Source: DATMBL01 sp050735975
GTDB taxonomy: Bacteria > Desulfobacterota > Binatia > UBA9968
NCBI GenBank assembly: GCA_050735975.1
Contig: JBOHVS010000057.1
Location: 1-6,840, forward strand
Reading direction: 5' to 3'
DNA: 6,840 nt
The position numbers and the translations under genes were made by a program. A model generated the notes under the pieces. It was not told the DNA's origin. It worked only from the letters and a program-made list of their open reading frames with translations, and did not search any database. Position 1 is the stretch's first letter. The number at the start of each line of letters is the position of its first letter. Below are positions 1 to 5,833 of the stretch, piece after piece.

Positions 1-2
1 CA

Positions 3-1214
3 ATGGCATCGATCCGGGAGCTTGGCGCCGGCCGAGTCAAGCTCCTGGCTATCATCACCGGCGGCCATTTCGGCATTCACTGGTTCCAGCAGCTTTTTCC
101 CGTCGTTCTGCCGTCGCTCAAAGCCGACCTGGGGCTCAGCGATATTCAGGTCGGCGCCTTGAGCTCAGCGCGCCAACTGGTCAACGGCGGAATGGATCTG
201 CCCTGCGGGATCCTGGCGGATTCTCTGGCGCGCCATCGTGCTCCGCTTTTGGCCTCGGCGCTCCTCTCCATGGGCGCCGGCTACTCTCTCATGGGAATGA
301 TTCCCGCGTTTGCCTGGCTATTGATCGGCTCCGGCTTGGTCGGCTTGGGGACGGCCCTTTGGCATCCGGCTGCCGCCGCTTCACTATCCAACAGTTTTCC
401 TGAGCGGCGCGCTACGGCGTTGTCGATCCACGGCATGGGAGCGACCATCAGCGACACCCTCACCCCGCTGGCGGCCGGCCTCTTACTGGTGAGCTTCTCA
501 TGGAAGCCATTCCTGACGGTGCAACTAGCGCCCGCATTCATCATCGCGCTGGCGCTCTGGGGCGCCTTGGCGCGCCGGTTCGGTCAAGCGGAGCAACCGG
601 TGGCGGCTTTGGCAACCCACCTGCACGAAATGTTCGCGCTGGGAAAGAATTCGACATTCATTGGCATTACCATGGCCACCGGCTTCATGCAGATGGGGCG
701 GGTGGTGGTCCTGACCTTTTTGCCCATCTACCTGCAGGAGCATCTCGGCTACTCGCCGTTCGCTCTTGGTGCTTATATCGCGCTCCTCCATGCGATGGGG
801 ATAATTTCTCAACCGATCTTGGGGCATCTATCGGACCGCTTCGGGCGCAAAGCGGTCTTGTTTCCTTCGTTTATGATTCTCGGGTTATTATTCGCGCTGT
901 TGGGCCTTGCAGCCCCCGGGATTTGGTTGGCCTTTGTCGTCGGGGCGGCCGGTCTTTTCATTTACACCTTGCTTAATGTTACTTTTGCCGCCGCGATGGA
1001 CGTCGCGGGTTCGAAGCTGCAGGCGACTTCATACGGCCTTTCATCCTTGATGATACAAGTCGCTACTGCTCCGATGCCCGTTTTGGCGGGCTGGCTTATC
1101 AGCGCGTACGGAATTCGCTCGTCGTTTTTCCTGGCGGGCGGCCTCACGATCATAGGCGCCTTACTGCTCCTGCCGCTGAAGCTCTATCGCGGGTCTAAAA
1201 GTCGCCGAGAGTGA
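3..1214 (+). CDS. Major facilitator superfamily (MFS) transporter, Fsr-like
   Basis: Inner-membrane secondary transporter of the major facilitator superfamily; the substrate cannot be read from the sequence. The 403-residue length and alternating hydrophobic segments fit 12 transmembrane helices in two halves, split by a polar linker around residues 191-215. The MFS loop motif is clear in the second half (GHLSDRFGRK, 274-283) and looser in the first half (GILADSLARHR, 69-79). The stretch LWHPAA...PERRATALSIHGMG (119-146) resembles the fosmidomycin-resistance (Fsr) type of MFS protein, which suggests drug or small-molecule efflux by inference only. The ATG lies 2 bases from the window edge, so no ribosome binding site is visible and the true start could lie upstream. 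However, the N-terminus (short charged lead, then helix 1 from about residue 13) looks complete. The last codon and the TGA stop lie inside the first repeat unit that follows. The gene is convergent with the protease-like gene downstream. Confidence 0.9.
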   Translation: MASIRELGAGRVKLLAIITGGHFGIHWFQQLFPVVLPSLKADLGLSDIQVGALSSARQLVNGGMDLPCGILADSLARHRAPLLASALLSMGAGYSLMGMIPAFAWLLIGSGLVGLGTALWHPAAAASLSNSFPERRATALSIHGMGATISDTLTPLAAGLLLVSFSWKPFLTVQLAPAFIIALALWGALARRFGQAEQPVAALATHLHEMFALGKNSTFIGITMATGFMQMGRVVVLTFLPIYLQEHLGYSPFALGAYIALLHAMGIISQPILGHLSDRFGRKAVLFPSFMILGLLFALLGLAAPGIWLAFVVGAAGLFIYTLLNVTFAAAMDVAGSKLQATSYGLSSLMIQVATAPMPVLAGWLISAYGIRSSFFLAGGLTIIGALLLLPLKLYRGSKSRRE

Positions 1215-1275
1215 AGGGTTGAGGGTTGAGTGTTGTGTAAGTTCGAGGTTCGAGGTTGGAGAATCTGAACTCTAA

Positions 1276-1311
1276 ACTCTCAACTCTACACCCTAAACTA
1301 TAGTTGAGAGT
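1276..1311. terminator. Hairpin in repeat unit 1, possible bidirectional terminator
   Basis: There is a perfect 10-bp inverted repeat: ACTCTCAACT at 1276-1285 and AGTTGAGAGT at 1302-1311, with a 16-nt loop. It lies between two genes that converge, 62 bp past the MFS stop, where a terminator for either strand would be expected. There is no run of T after the stem on either strand and the stem is only moderately GC-rich, so it is not a classical intrinsic terminator. The inverted repeat is seen directly; the terminator role is inference. Confidence 0.35.
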
Positions 1312-1387
1312 GAATGGTTGAGGGTTGAGTGTTGTGTAAGTTCGAGGTTCGAAGTTGAAGTTCGAGGTTGGAGAATCCGAACTCTAA

Positions 1388-1423
1388 ACTCTCAACTCTA
1401 CACCCTAAACTGTAGTTGAGAGT
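1388..1423. terminator. Hairpin in repeat unit 2, same arms as unit 1
   Basis: The 10-bp arms found in unit 1 recur here at 1388-1397 and 1414-1423 with the same 16-nt spacing. The loop differs by one base (AAACTGT in place of AAACTAT). The second arm crosses the junction between units 2 and 3, so the hairpin is a property of the tandem arrangement. This one lies closest to the end of the minus-strand gene and could act on transcripts from that side. No T-run is present. Confidence 0.35.
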
Positions 1424-1460
1424 GAATGGTTGAGGAATGAGAGTACACCCTAAACTGTAT

Positions 1461-1982
1461 TTAGCGGCCCAGCCGGCGGAGCTCTGACTCGAGCCAGCGA
1501 ATGTAGAGCCGGTTCTTTTTTCGTTTCTCGATCGCCGCGACGCAAAGCTTGCGCACGTCCTCGGCATAATCGGCCCAGCGTTCGCGCATCACACGCGGCA
1601 TTTTGACATAAGTCGGCGGATCGTCGCAGAACAAATCATGCCGCGCCAGGGCCCAGATATCGCACTGTTTCTCGCCGGACGGTATGCGATCGTCTTTTGA
1701 CGGCGACTTCATCCGCTCGCCCCGCGATAATCCTTGAATCAGGTGGGTCAACTCGTGGCCGATCGTTTGATAGGTCAGCTTTCTGACCTTCAAGCGGATG
1801 ATCAAACGCGATACGGCGCCGGCGCGATAGGCGACGCTGGCGCTGCCGAGATGAGCGCGCGTGTAGCCCACCGTGATCATTTTGCCGTTCAGTTCGGGAA
1901 AATGGCCAAGAGAGCGCTCGATCATCTCGGAGGCTCGGCGAGTGAGCTTTTTTTTCATGAGCGGCGTGAAGCTCACAGGCAT
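1461..1982 (-). CDS. Putative zinc metallopeptidase with HELTH motif, family not recognised
   Basis: 173 residues, no signal peptide and no membrane segment, so probably cytoplasmic. The central feature is TIGHELTHLIQG (residues 73-84), a classic HExxH zinc site with H76 and H80 as ligands and E77 as the catalytic base. A downstream helix-like stretch, GEKQCDIWALAR (103-114), resembles the third-ligand helix of gluzincins such as M48 peptidases (ExxxD pattern), making E104 the likely third ligand; this is inference. The N-terminal region (1-70) is basic. The C-terminus (130-173) is helical and highly charged, with a pattern like LCVAAIEKRKKNRLYIRWLE. I do not recognise a named family; a SprT-like or other minimal gluzincin is possible. 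The ATG at 1982 has only a weak AGG upstream; an alternative ATG at 1958 (Met9) has nothing better. The gene converges on the MFS gene and diverges from era. Its TAA stop touches the repeat array. Confidence 0.75.
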   Translation of the reverse strand: MPVSFTPLMKKKLTRRASEMIERSLGHFPELNGKMITVGYTRAHLGSASVAYRAGAVSRLIIRLKVRKLTYQTIGHELTHLIQGLSRGERMKSPSKDDRIPSGEKQCDIWALARHDLFCDDPPTYVKMPRVMRERWADYAEDVRKLCVAAIEKRKKNRLYIRWLESELRRLGR

Positions 1983-2020
1983 TGGTGCCTAAATGCCAGC
2001 GTTGAGCCTGGATTGCAACC

Positions 2021-2048
2021 TTGCGCGAGAAGGACGCCGTGTCATAAT
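2021..2048 (+). promoter_or_regulatory. Possible promoter for era-der
   Basis: CATAAT at 2043-2048 matches five of six bases of the sigma-70 -10 consensus. TTGCGC at 2021-2026 is a poor -35 element (TTG only) with a 16-bp spacer. Transcription from here would start near 2055 and leave a leader of about 16 nt before the era ATG. The site sits in the only AT-rich stretch of the divergent spacer (1983-2071). The prediction rests on sequence resemblance alone. Confidence 0.35.
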
Positions 2049-2071
2049 AATTTGTTGTTTGCGTGACCTGT

Positions 2072-2986
2072 ATGTCAGAGGATAAAGTAAAGGACAGCCA
2101 GAAAGCGTTTCATTCGGGCTACGTCGCGATTGTGGGGCGGCCAAACGTGGGCAAATCGACCTTGCTCAATCGGCTGCTGGGGGAGAAAGTCGCCATCGTC
2201 ACCCCCAAACCGCAAACGACGCGCAACCGCATCACCGGCATCCTGACGCGCGCCGATTCGCAAATCATTTTTATCGACACCCCGGGCATACACCCGTCGC
2301 GTTCGTTACTGAATCGGCGCATGGTGGAGGCCGCCTTGCAGACCCTGCACGAAGTCGATGGCGTGCTGTGGCTGCTGGACGCTCGCGGCCGCATCGGCAT
2401 CGAAGAGGAGAGAATCGCCGAAAGGTTGGCCGCATTGGAAGCGCCGGCGTTGATTTTATTGAATAAAATCGATGCGGTTTCCAAAGGAAAGCTCTTGCCG
2501 CTCATGCAACGCTGCGCGGAATTGCTGCCCGGCAAAGAGATCGTGCCCATCAGCGCCCTCACCGGGGAGAACCTGCCGCTTCTTTTGGCCATGGTCGAAA
2601 AGTGGCTCCCCGAAGGGCCGCGCTATTTTTCCGAGGGAGAGTTCACGGATCAAACCGAACGTTTCATTGCCTCCGAAATCGTCCGCGAGAAAGTTTTTCT
2701 CTTGACGCGCGAGGAAATTCCTTACGGCATCGCCGTCACCATCGATGAGTTTACCGAAAAACACGAGAAGAACATGGTCGTCATCCAGGCGACGATCCAC
2801 ACCGAGCGGGATTCCCACAGACCGATACTGATCGGCAAGAAAGGTTCGATGCTCAAAGAGATCGGCAAGCAAGCCAGAGAAGAGTTGGAGTCGCTTCTTG
2901 GTTGCAAGATCTTTTTGGAGCTGTTTATCAGAGTTGACAGAGGTTGGACCGAAAACCCGCATGCGTTGACGGAAATGGGTTTGTGA
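2072..2986 (+). CDS. era: GTPase Era, 30S ribosome assembly factor
   Basis: Era binds near the 3' end of 16S rRNA and couples GTP hydrolysis to 30S subunit maturation. All the family marks are present (304 residues; about 300 is usual). The G domain has GRPNVGKS (22-29), PQTTR (47-51), DTPG (69-72), NKID (131-134) and SAL (161-163). The Era linker signature is FTDQTERFIASEIVREK (191-207). The C-terminal type-II KH domain carries the GKKG loop (255-258), and RGW (290-292) lies near the end. I chose the ATG at 2072. A GTG at 2063 is in frame and adds three residues; neither has a recognisable ribosome binding site, so the choice is open but minor. A 1-nt gap separates it from der, which implies one transcript and perhaps translational coupling. 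It is divergent from the protease-like gene. Confidence 0.97.
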   Translation: MSEDKVKDSQKAFHSGYVAIVGRPNVGKSTLLNRLLGEKVAIVTPKPQTTRNRITGILTRADSQIIFIDTPGIHPSRSLLNRRMVEAALQTLHEVDGVLWLLDARGRIGIEEERIAERLAALEAPALILLNKIDAVSKGKLLPLMQRCAELLPGKEIVPISALTGENLPLLLAMVEKWLPEGPRYFSEGEFTDQTERFIASEIVREKVFLLTREEIPYGIAVTIDEFTEKHEKNMVVIQATIHTERDSHRPILIGKKGSMLKEIGKQAREELESLLGCKIFLELFIRVDRGWTENPHALTEMGL

Positions 2987-2987
2987 C

Positions 2988-4415
2988 ATGAATCAGGCCT
3001 CGCCCGCAAAAATTCAGGAAGCGCGCAAGTTGCCGGTGCTGGCCATCGTCGGCCGGCCGAACGTGGGGAAATCGACCTTCTTTAACAAGCTGATCGGCGA
3101 ACGCAAGGCGATCGTCGATGATTTCCCGGGCGTGACCCGGGACCGCAACTATGGCCGTGCGGAGTGGGGCGGAAGAAAATTCCGCCTTATAGATACCGGC
3201 GGCTTCGATTCGAGCGCCGGCGGCAATCTGCAGGAGAGCGTCCAAAAACAGAGCCGGCTGGCATTGGCCGAAGCCGATGTGATTCTGTTTCTTTTCGACG
3301 GCAAGGATGGGCTTAATCCGGTCGATAGGGAAGCGGTCGATCTATTGCGCAAGGTCGGCAAGCCGGTTTTTTTTGCCGTCAACAAGATCGATTCGAAGCG
3401 GCGGGAAGACAACCTTTATGAATTCTACCGCCTGGGGCTGGATCGGTTGTTTGCGATCTCCGCCGAGCACGGTCTCGGATTTGCCGATCTCATGGATGAA
3501 GTCGTCCAGCAGTTTCCGGGTGAAAACAAAGCCGAGGAAGAAGCTGGGGAGCGCGAAAGCTCGCCTTTCCGAATCGCCGTCGTCGGGCGCCCGAACGTCG
3601 GCAAATCGACCTTGATCAATCGACTGCTCGGATTCGAGCGCTCGGTTGTCGATGCAACCCCCGGGACGACGCGCGACGCGCTGGACGCGCCGTTCGTTCT
3701 GAACGGCAAGCCGTGCATGCTCGTCGATACGGCCGGAATCCGCCGCAAGGCGAGAGTCACCGGCCGCTTGGAGTATTTCAGCGTCAATCGCTCGCTCCGT
3801 TCCGTCGATCGTGGCGATCTTGTGATTCACATTCTGGACGGCCCGGAGGGGGTGACCGACCAGGATGCGCAAATTCTCAGTTACGCCGTCCAGCGCGGCA
3901 AAGCGCTGCTGTTGGCGGTCAATAAATGGGACGTGGTCGCAAAAGCCGGCGGGGAGACGGAGGCTTATCGACGGGAGGTCTATCACAGACTGAGCTTCCT
4001 TGATTTTGTTCCGGTGGTCTTCATCGCCGCGGCCACGGGCTTTGGCGTTCGAAAGATGCTGGAGACGGCGGTCCGGGTGTTGAAGGGCTATCATCGTAAG
4101 ATTTCGACATCCGCGTTGAATCAGACCCTGCAGCGGATCGTTAGAGCGCATGCGCCGCCGTTGAGCCGGGGACGAGCAATAAAATTCTATTACGGCACGC
4201 AGACGGGCGCCGCTCCGCCGACGTTCACTTTGTTCGTGAACTCGCCCGGGGGCGTACCGGAAGGTTACAGGCGATATTTGAGCCATCACTTGCGCGAGGA
4301 TCTCGGCCTCGAATTCGCGCCCGTTCGTCTCGTCTTGCGCGCTCGACGCGAAGAGCAGAAGGGAAAAAGGGCATGGCGCCGAGACTGGCAATCTCCGCCG
4401 CGAAAAAAGGGCTAA
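2988..4415 (+). CDS. der: Ribosome-assembly GTPase Der (EngA), tandem G domains
   Basis: Der is an essential GTPase of 50S subunit assembly with two consecutive G domains and a C-terminal KH-like domain. Domain 1 has GRPNVGKS (22-29), the DFPGVTRDR switch (45-53), DTGG (69-72), NKID (132-135) and SAEHG (158-162). An acidic linker follows (about 178-191). Domain 2 has GRPNVGKS (200-207), TPGTTRD (224-230), DTAGIRRKARV (247-257) and NKWD (312-315). The KH-like domain runs from about 365 to 450 and includes the conserved IKFYYGTQ and FVNSP stretches. The protein ends in a basic tail (451-475) such as often follows the KH-like domain. At 475 residues it is close to the usual 440-490. The G5 loop of domain 2 reads IAAATG where the family normally has ISAxTG. 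The ATG sits 1 nt after the era stop with no strong ribosome binding site, which suggests coupling to era translation. Confidence 0.97.
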   Translation: MNQASPAKIQEARKLPVLAIVGRPNVGKSTFFNKLIGERKAIVDDFPGVTRDRNYGRAEWGGRKFRLIDTGGFDSSAGGNLQESVQKQSRLALAEADVILFLFDGKDGLNPVDREAVDLLRKVGKPVFFAVNKIDSKRREDNLYEFYRLGLDRLFAISAEHGLGFADLMDEVVQQFPGENKAEEEAGERESSPFRIAVVGRPNVGKSTLINRLLGFERSVVDATPGTTRDALDAPFVLNGKPCMLVDTAGIRRKARVTGRLEYFSVNRSLRSVDRGDLVIHILDGPEGVTDQDAQILSYAVQRGKALLLAVNKWDVVAKAGGETEAYRREVYHRLSFLDFVPVVFIAAATGFGVRKMLETAVRVLKGYHRKISTSALNQTLQRIVRAHAPPLSRGRAIKFYYGTQTGAAPPTFTLFVNSPGGVPEGYRRYLSHHLREDLGLEFAPVRLVLRARREEQKGKRAWRRDWQSPPRKKG

Positions 4416-4437
4416 CCCGGGTGCGACTCCGCGCGGG
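4416..4437 (+). terminator. Hairpin directly after der, weak terminator candidate
   Basis: Immediately after the der TAA, CCC (4416-4418) can pair with GGG (4435-4437), and GTGCG (4421-4425) with CGCGC (4430-4434, one G-U pair). This leaves an ACTC loop and a 2-nt bulge. The stem is strong but no T-run follows, so it could serve as 3'-end protection or a factor-assisted stop rather than an intrinsic terminator. It could also be chance in GC-rich DNA. Confidence 0.25.
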
Positions 4438-4598
4438 CGGTTCAATCGGCGGCCTGGCGCTCGGTTCCGGGTGGAAGGGAATCCTCCTGGAATGAAAAAA
4501 GCTTTGTAAAATCAGTTTCTTTCGTTGTACCGGGCGCCGCTCTCGGGGTGCCCTTATGGCGTTCGGGAAGATTTTACCTTATTATTTGCAGCTTGTGT

Positions 4599-4628
4599 TC
4601 AGGTCTCTCGAGCCTCGGGTAGTATAAA
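4599..4628 (+). promoter_or_regulatory. Weak promoter candidate upstream of dprA
   Basis: TATAAA at 4623-4628, within TAGTATAAAT, matches the -10 consensus well. The sequence 18 bp upstream (TCAGGT at 4599-4604) is a poor -35. It would start transcription near 4635, about 40 nt before the dprA start codon. Support is compositional and motif-based only. Confidence 0.3.
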
Positions 4629-4663
4629 TCCACAGAGTGTTGAAAAACTCTTTGCAGGCCGAA

Positions 4664-4669
4664 TGAGGA
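4664..4669 (+). promoter_or_regulatory. Ribosome binding site that fixes the dprA TTG start
   Basis: TGAGGA lies 6 nt before the TTG at 4676, ideal spacing for a Shine-Dalgarno sequence. It decides in favour of the TTG start. No ATG in the dprA frame lies close by, and the ATG at 4663 is in another frame that stops after nine codons. Confidence 0.7.
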
Positions 4670-4675
4670 TCTCTG

Positions 4676-5791
4676 TTGTCCGCGAAGCTTGACACGGATT
4701 TTGCCTCCTGGGTCGCTCTGAGTCGAGTAAAGGGGCTCGGATGTGTCAGCTTCAAGAGGCTGGCAAGCCATTTTGCAACCCCGACGGATGCTTTTTCGGC
4801 CTCGGCCAGTGAATTGGCAAGAATCGAGGGGCTGGACAAAGACATAATCGCAAGTCTTGCGAGTTTTTCCGGATGGAACGAGGCAAGGGAGGAGGTTGGG
4901 CGAGTTCGCCAAGCGGGTGTCACGATCGTTCCGTTTACGGATCCGCTTTATCCGGCCCGCTTGCGCGCGATCGCCGATCCACCGCCGATTCTGTACCTCA
5001 AGGGGAGTTTCCGGACCGAGGAGGAAAAGGCCGTCGCGGTTGTCGGCTCGCGCAGCGCGAGTGAATACGGTCGAAGGATCGCCCGCGATCTCTCACGGGG
5101 CCTGGTTGCTCTGGGATTTACGGTGGTGAGCGGCATGGCCCGCGGTATCGACGGTACGGCGCATGAAACCGCGCTCGACGCCGGCGGAAGAACGATCGCG
5201 GTGTTGGGCTCGGGGGTGGATCGCGCCTATCCGCCGGAGCACGAGAGACTTTATCACCGGATCTGCGAGCAGGGCGCGGTGGTCTCGGAATTTCCGCTTG
5301 GCACACGACCGGTAGCGTTCAATTTCCCCGCGCGTAATCGGCTGATCGCCGGTCTTTCGTTGGGCGTGGTCGTGGTCGAAGCTACTGAGAAAAGCGGCTC
5401 CTTGATTACCGCCGCGCTGGCCGCCGAACAAGGGCGCGAAGTTTTTGCCGTTCCCGGCGAGGTCGGCTCGAGCCGCAGTCGTGGGGCGCACCGGCTGATT
5501 CGGCAGGGCGCCAAGCTGATCGAGCGGGTCGAAGACATAGTCGAAGAGATCGCGCCGCAGCTTATCGGGAGCGAGGGGTTCGCCGCTAAGCCGCCGGAAC
5601 GAGCGCTGCCGCCGCATGCGACCGGCGAGGCGCGGAGGATCTTTGGCTTGCTAACGGAACGGCCGCTGCAGATCGACGAGATCATTCAAACCAGCGGTCT
5701 TTCGCCGGCGCGGGCAGCGGAAATTTTGCTGGAGCTGGAGTTGGGAGGATTTCTCAGGCAACTGCCGGGGAAAAGGTACGTAGTCGATTGA
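4676..5791 (+). CDS. dprA: DNA processing protein DprA (Smf)
   Basis: DprA binds incoming single-stranded DNA and loads RecA in natural transformation; it is also widely kept in bacteria not known to be competent. The protein has 371 residues, typical of the three-part form. An N-terminal helix-hairpin-helix/SAM-like region (about 8-65) includes VKGLGCVSFKRL. The Rossmann-like core (about 80-290) carries VGSRSASEYGRR (123-134), SGMARGIDGTAHE (152-164), VLGSGVDRAYPPEH (176-189), NFPARNRLIAGLS (216-228), KSGSLITA (239-246) and the closing VPG...SRG.H.LI pattern (259-275). A C-terminal winged-helix domain (about 312-371) includes LQIDEIIQTSGLSPARAAEILLELEL. The start is TTG, backed by a well-placed TGAGGA. 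topA follows after 42 bp on the same strand, a common pairing that implies co-transcription. No truncation or missing motif is seen. Confidence 0.96.
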   Translation: MSAKLDTDFASWVALSRVKGLGCVSFKRLASHFATPTDAFSASASELARIEGLDKDIIASLASFSGWNEAREEVGRVRQAGVTIVPFTDPLYPARLRAIADPPPILYLKGSFRTEEEKAVAVVGSRSASEYGRRIARDLSRGLVALGFTVVSGMARGIDGTAHETALDAGGRTIAVLGSGVDRAYPPEHERLYHRICEQGAVVSEFPLGTRPVAFNFPARNRLIAGLSLGVVVVEATEKSGSLITAALAAEQGREVFAVPGEVGSSRSRGAHRLIRQGAKLIERVEDIVEEIAPQLIGSEGFAAKPPERALPPHATGEARRIFGLLTERPLQIDEIIQTSGLSPARAAEILLELELGGFLRQLPGKRYVVD

Positions 5792-5833
5792 CAAACTTAC
5801 GAAATTGAATTTGGCAACGGGAAGAATGAGCTT

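Larger units (their letters stand above)
1207..1462. repeat. Degenerate tandem repeat array, two full units plus one truncated unit
   Basis: There are three head-to-tail copies, each starting with GAGAGTGA. Unit 1 is 1207-1305 (99 bp), unit 2 is 1306-1417 (112 bp), and unit 3 is 1418-1462, which keeps only the two ends of the unit. Units 1 and 2 are nearly identical apart from a few substitutions and a 13-bp insertion in unit 2 within the GTTCGAG-rich part. Each full unit has a G/T-rich left half built of roughly 7-bp steps (TTGAGGG, GTTCGAG) and a C/T/A-rich right half (ACTCTAAACTCTCAAC, CTACACCCTAAACT). The array is AT-richer than its neighbours and has no plausible coding frame. It spans the gap between two convergent genes. 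The left end supplies the MFS stop codon, and the right end abuts the stop of the minus-strand gene. It looks like a dispersed non-coding genomic repeat; a search of the rest of the genome would decide. Confidence 0.9.
4438..4675. other. Non-coding spacer between der and dprA
   Basis: No gene or recognisable RNA is seen here. I looked for tRNA T-arms around the two GGTTC motifs (near 4440 and 4463); no cloverleaf forms. Visible elements are a 7-bp stem (4532-4538 with 4547-4553, one G-U pair) without a T-run, a change from GC-rich to AT-rich sequence at about 4490, a small hairpin at 4634-4651, a TATAAA box at 4623-4628 and the dprA ribosome binding site at 4664-4669. The strand change in composition suggests that the dprA promoter lies in the AT-rich second half. 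Confidence 0.6.

Noticed and set aside
1207..1462. CRISPR array or telomere-like sequence
   Set aside because: Units are about 100 bp, adjoin without spacers and number fewer than three. The TTGAGGG steps are internal and few, and coding genes flank both sides, so neither a CRISPR array nor a chromosome end is supported.
1298..1567. Minus-strand open frame of 89 codons covering the repeat array and the end of the protease-like gene
   Set aside because: Most of it is the translated repeat (a Ser/Thr/Leu/Asn-rich run) and the rest overlaps a better-supported gene in another frame.
1734..2066. Plus-strand open frame of 110 codons overlapping the protease-like gene and era's upstream spacer
   Set aside because: No recognisable domain and no ribosome binding site. 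The minus-strand frame has the coherent HELTH protein, so only one strand is credible.
3342..4445. Minus-strand open frame of 367 codons opposite der
   Set aside because: It mirrors der, whose protein motifs are unmistakable. The antisense product has a biased Arg/Ala/Asp composition with no recognisable domain, as expected from GC-rich codon use.
4436..4475. tRNA T-arm-like GGTTC motifs after der
   Set aside because: The flanking bases do not form a T stem, and no matching acceptor, D or anticodon arm could be found.
4556..4627. Small open frame of 23 codons in the der-dprA spacer (ATG at 4556, TAA at 4625)
   Set aside because: Only a poor GGGGTG-like upstream sequence and nothing recognisable in the peptide; such a length is expected by chance.
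5093..5617. Minus-strand open frame of 174 codons opposite dprA
   Set aside because: It lies wholly inside dprA, which has all its family motifs; the antisense product has no recognisable features.
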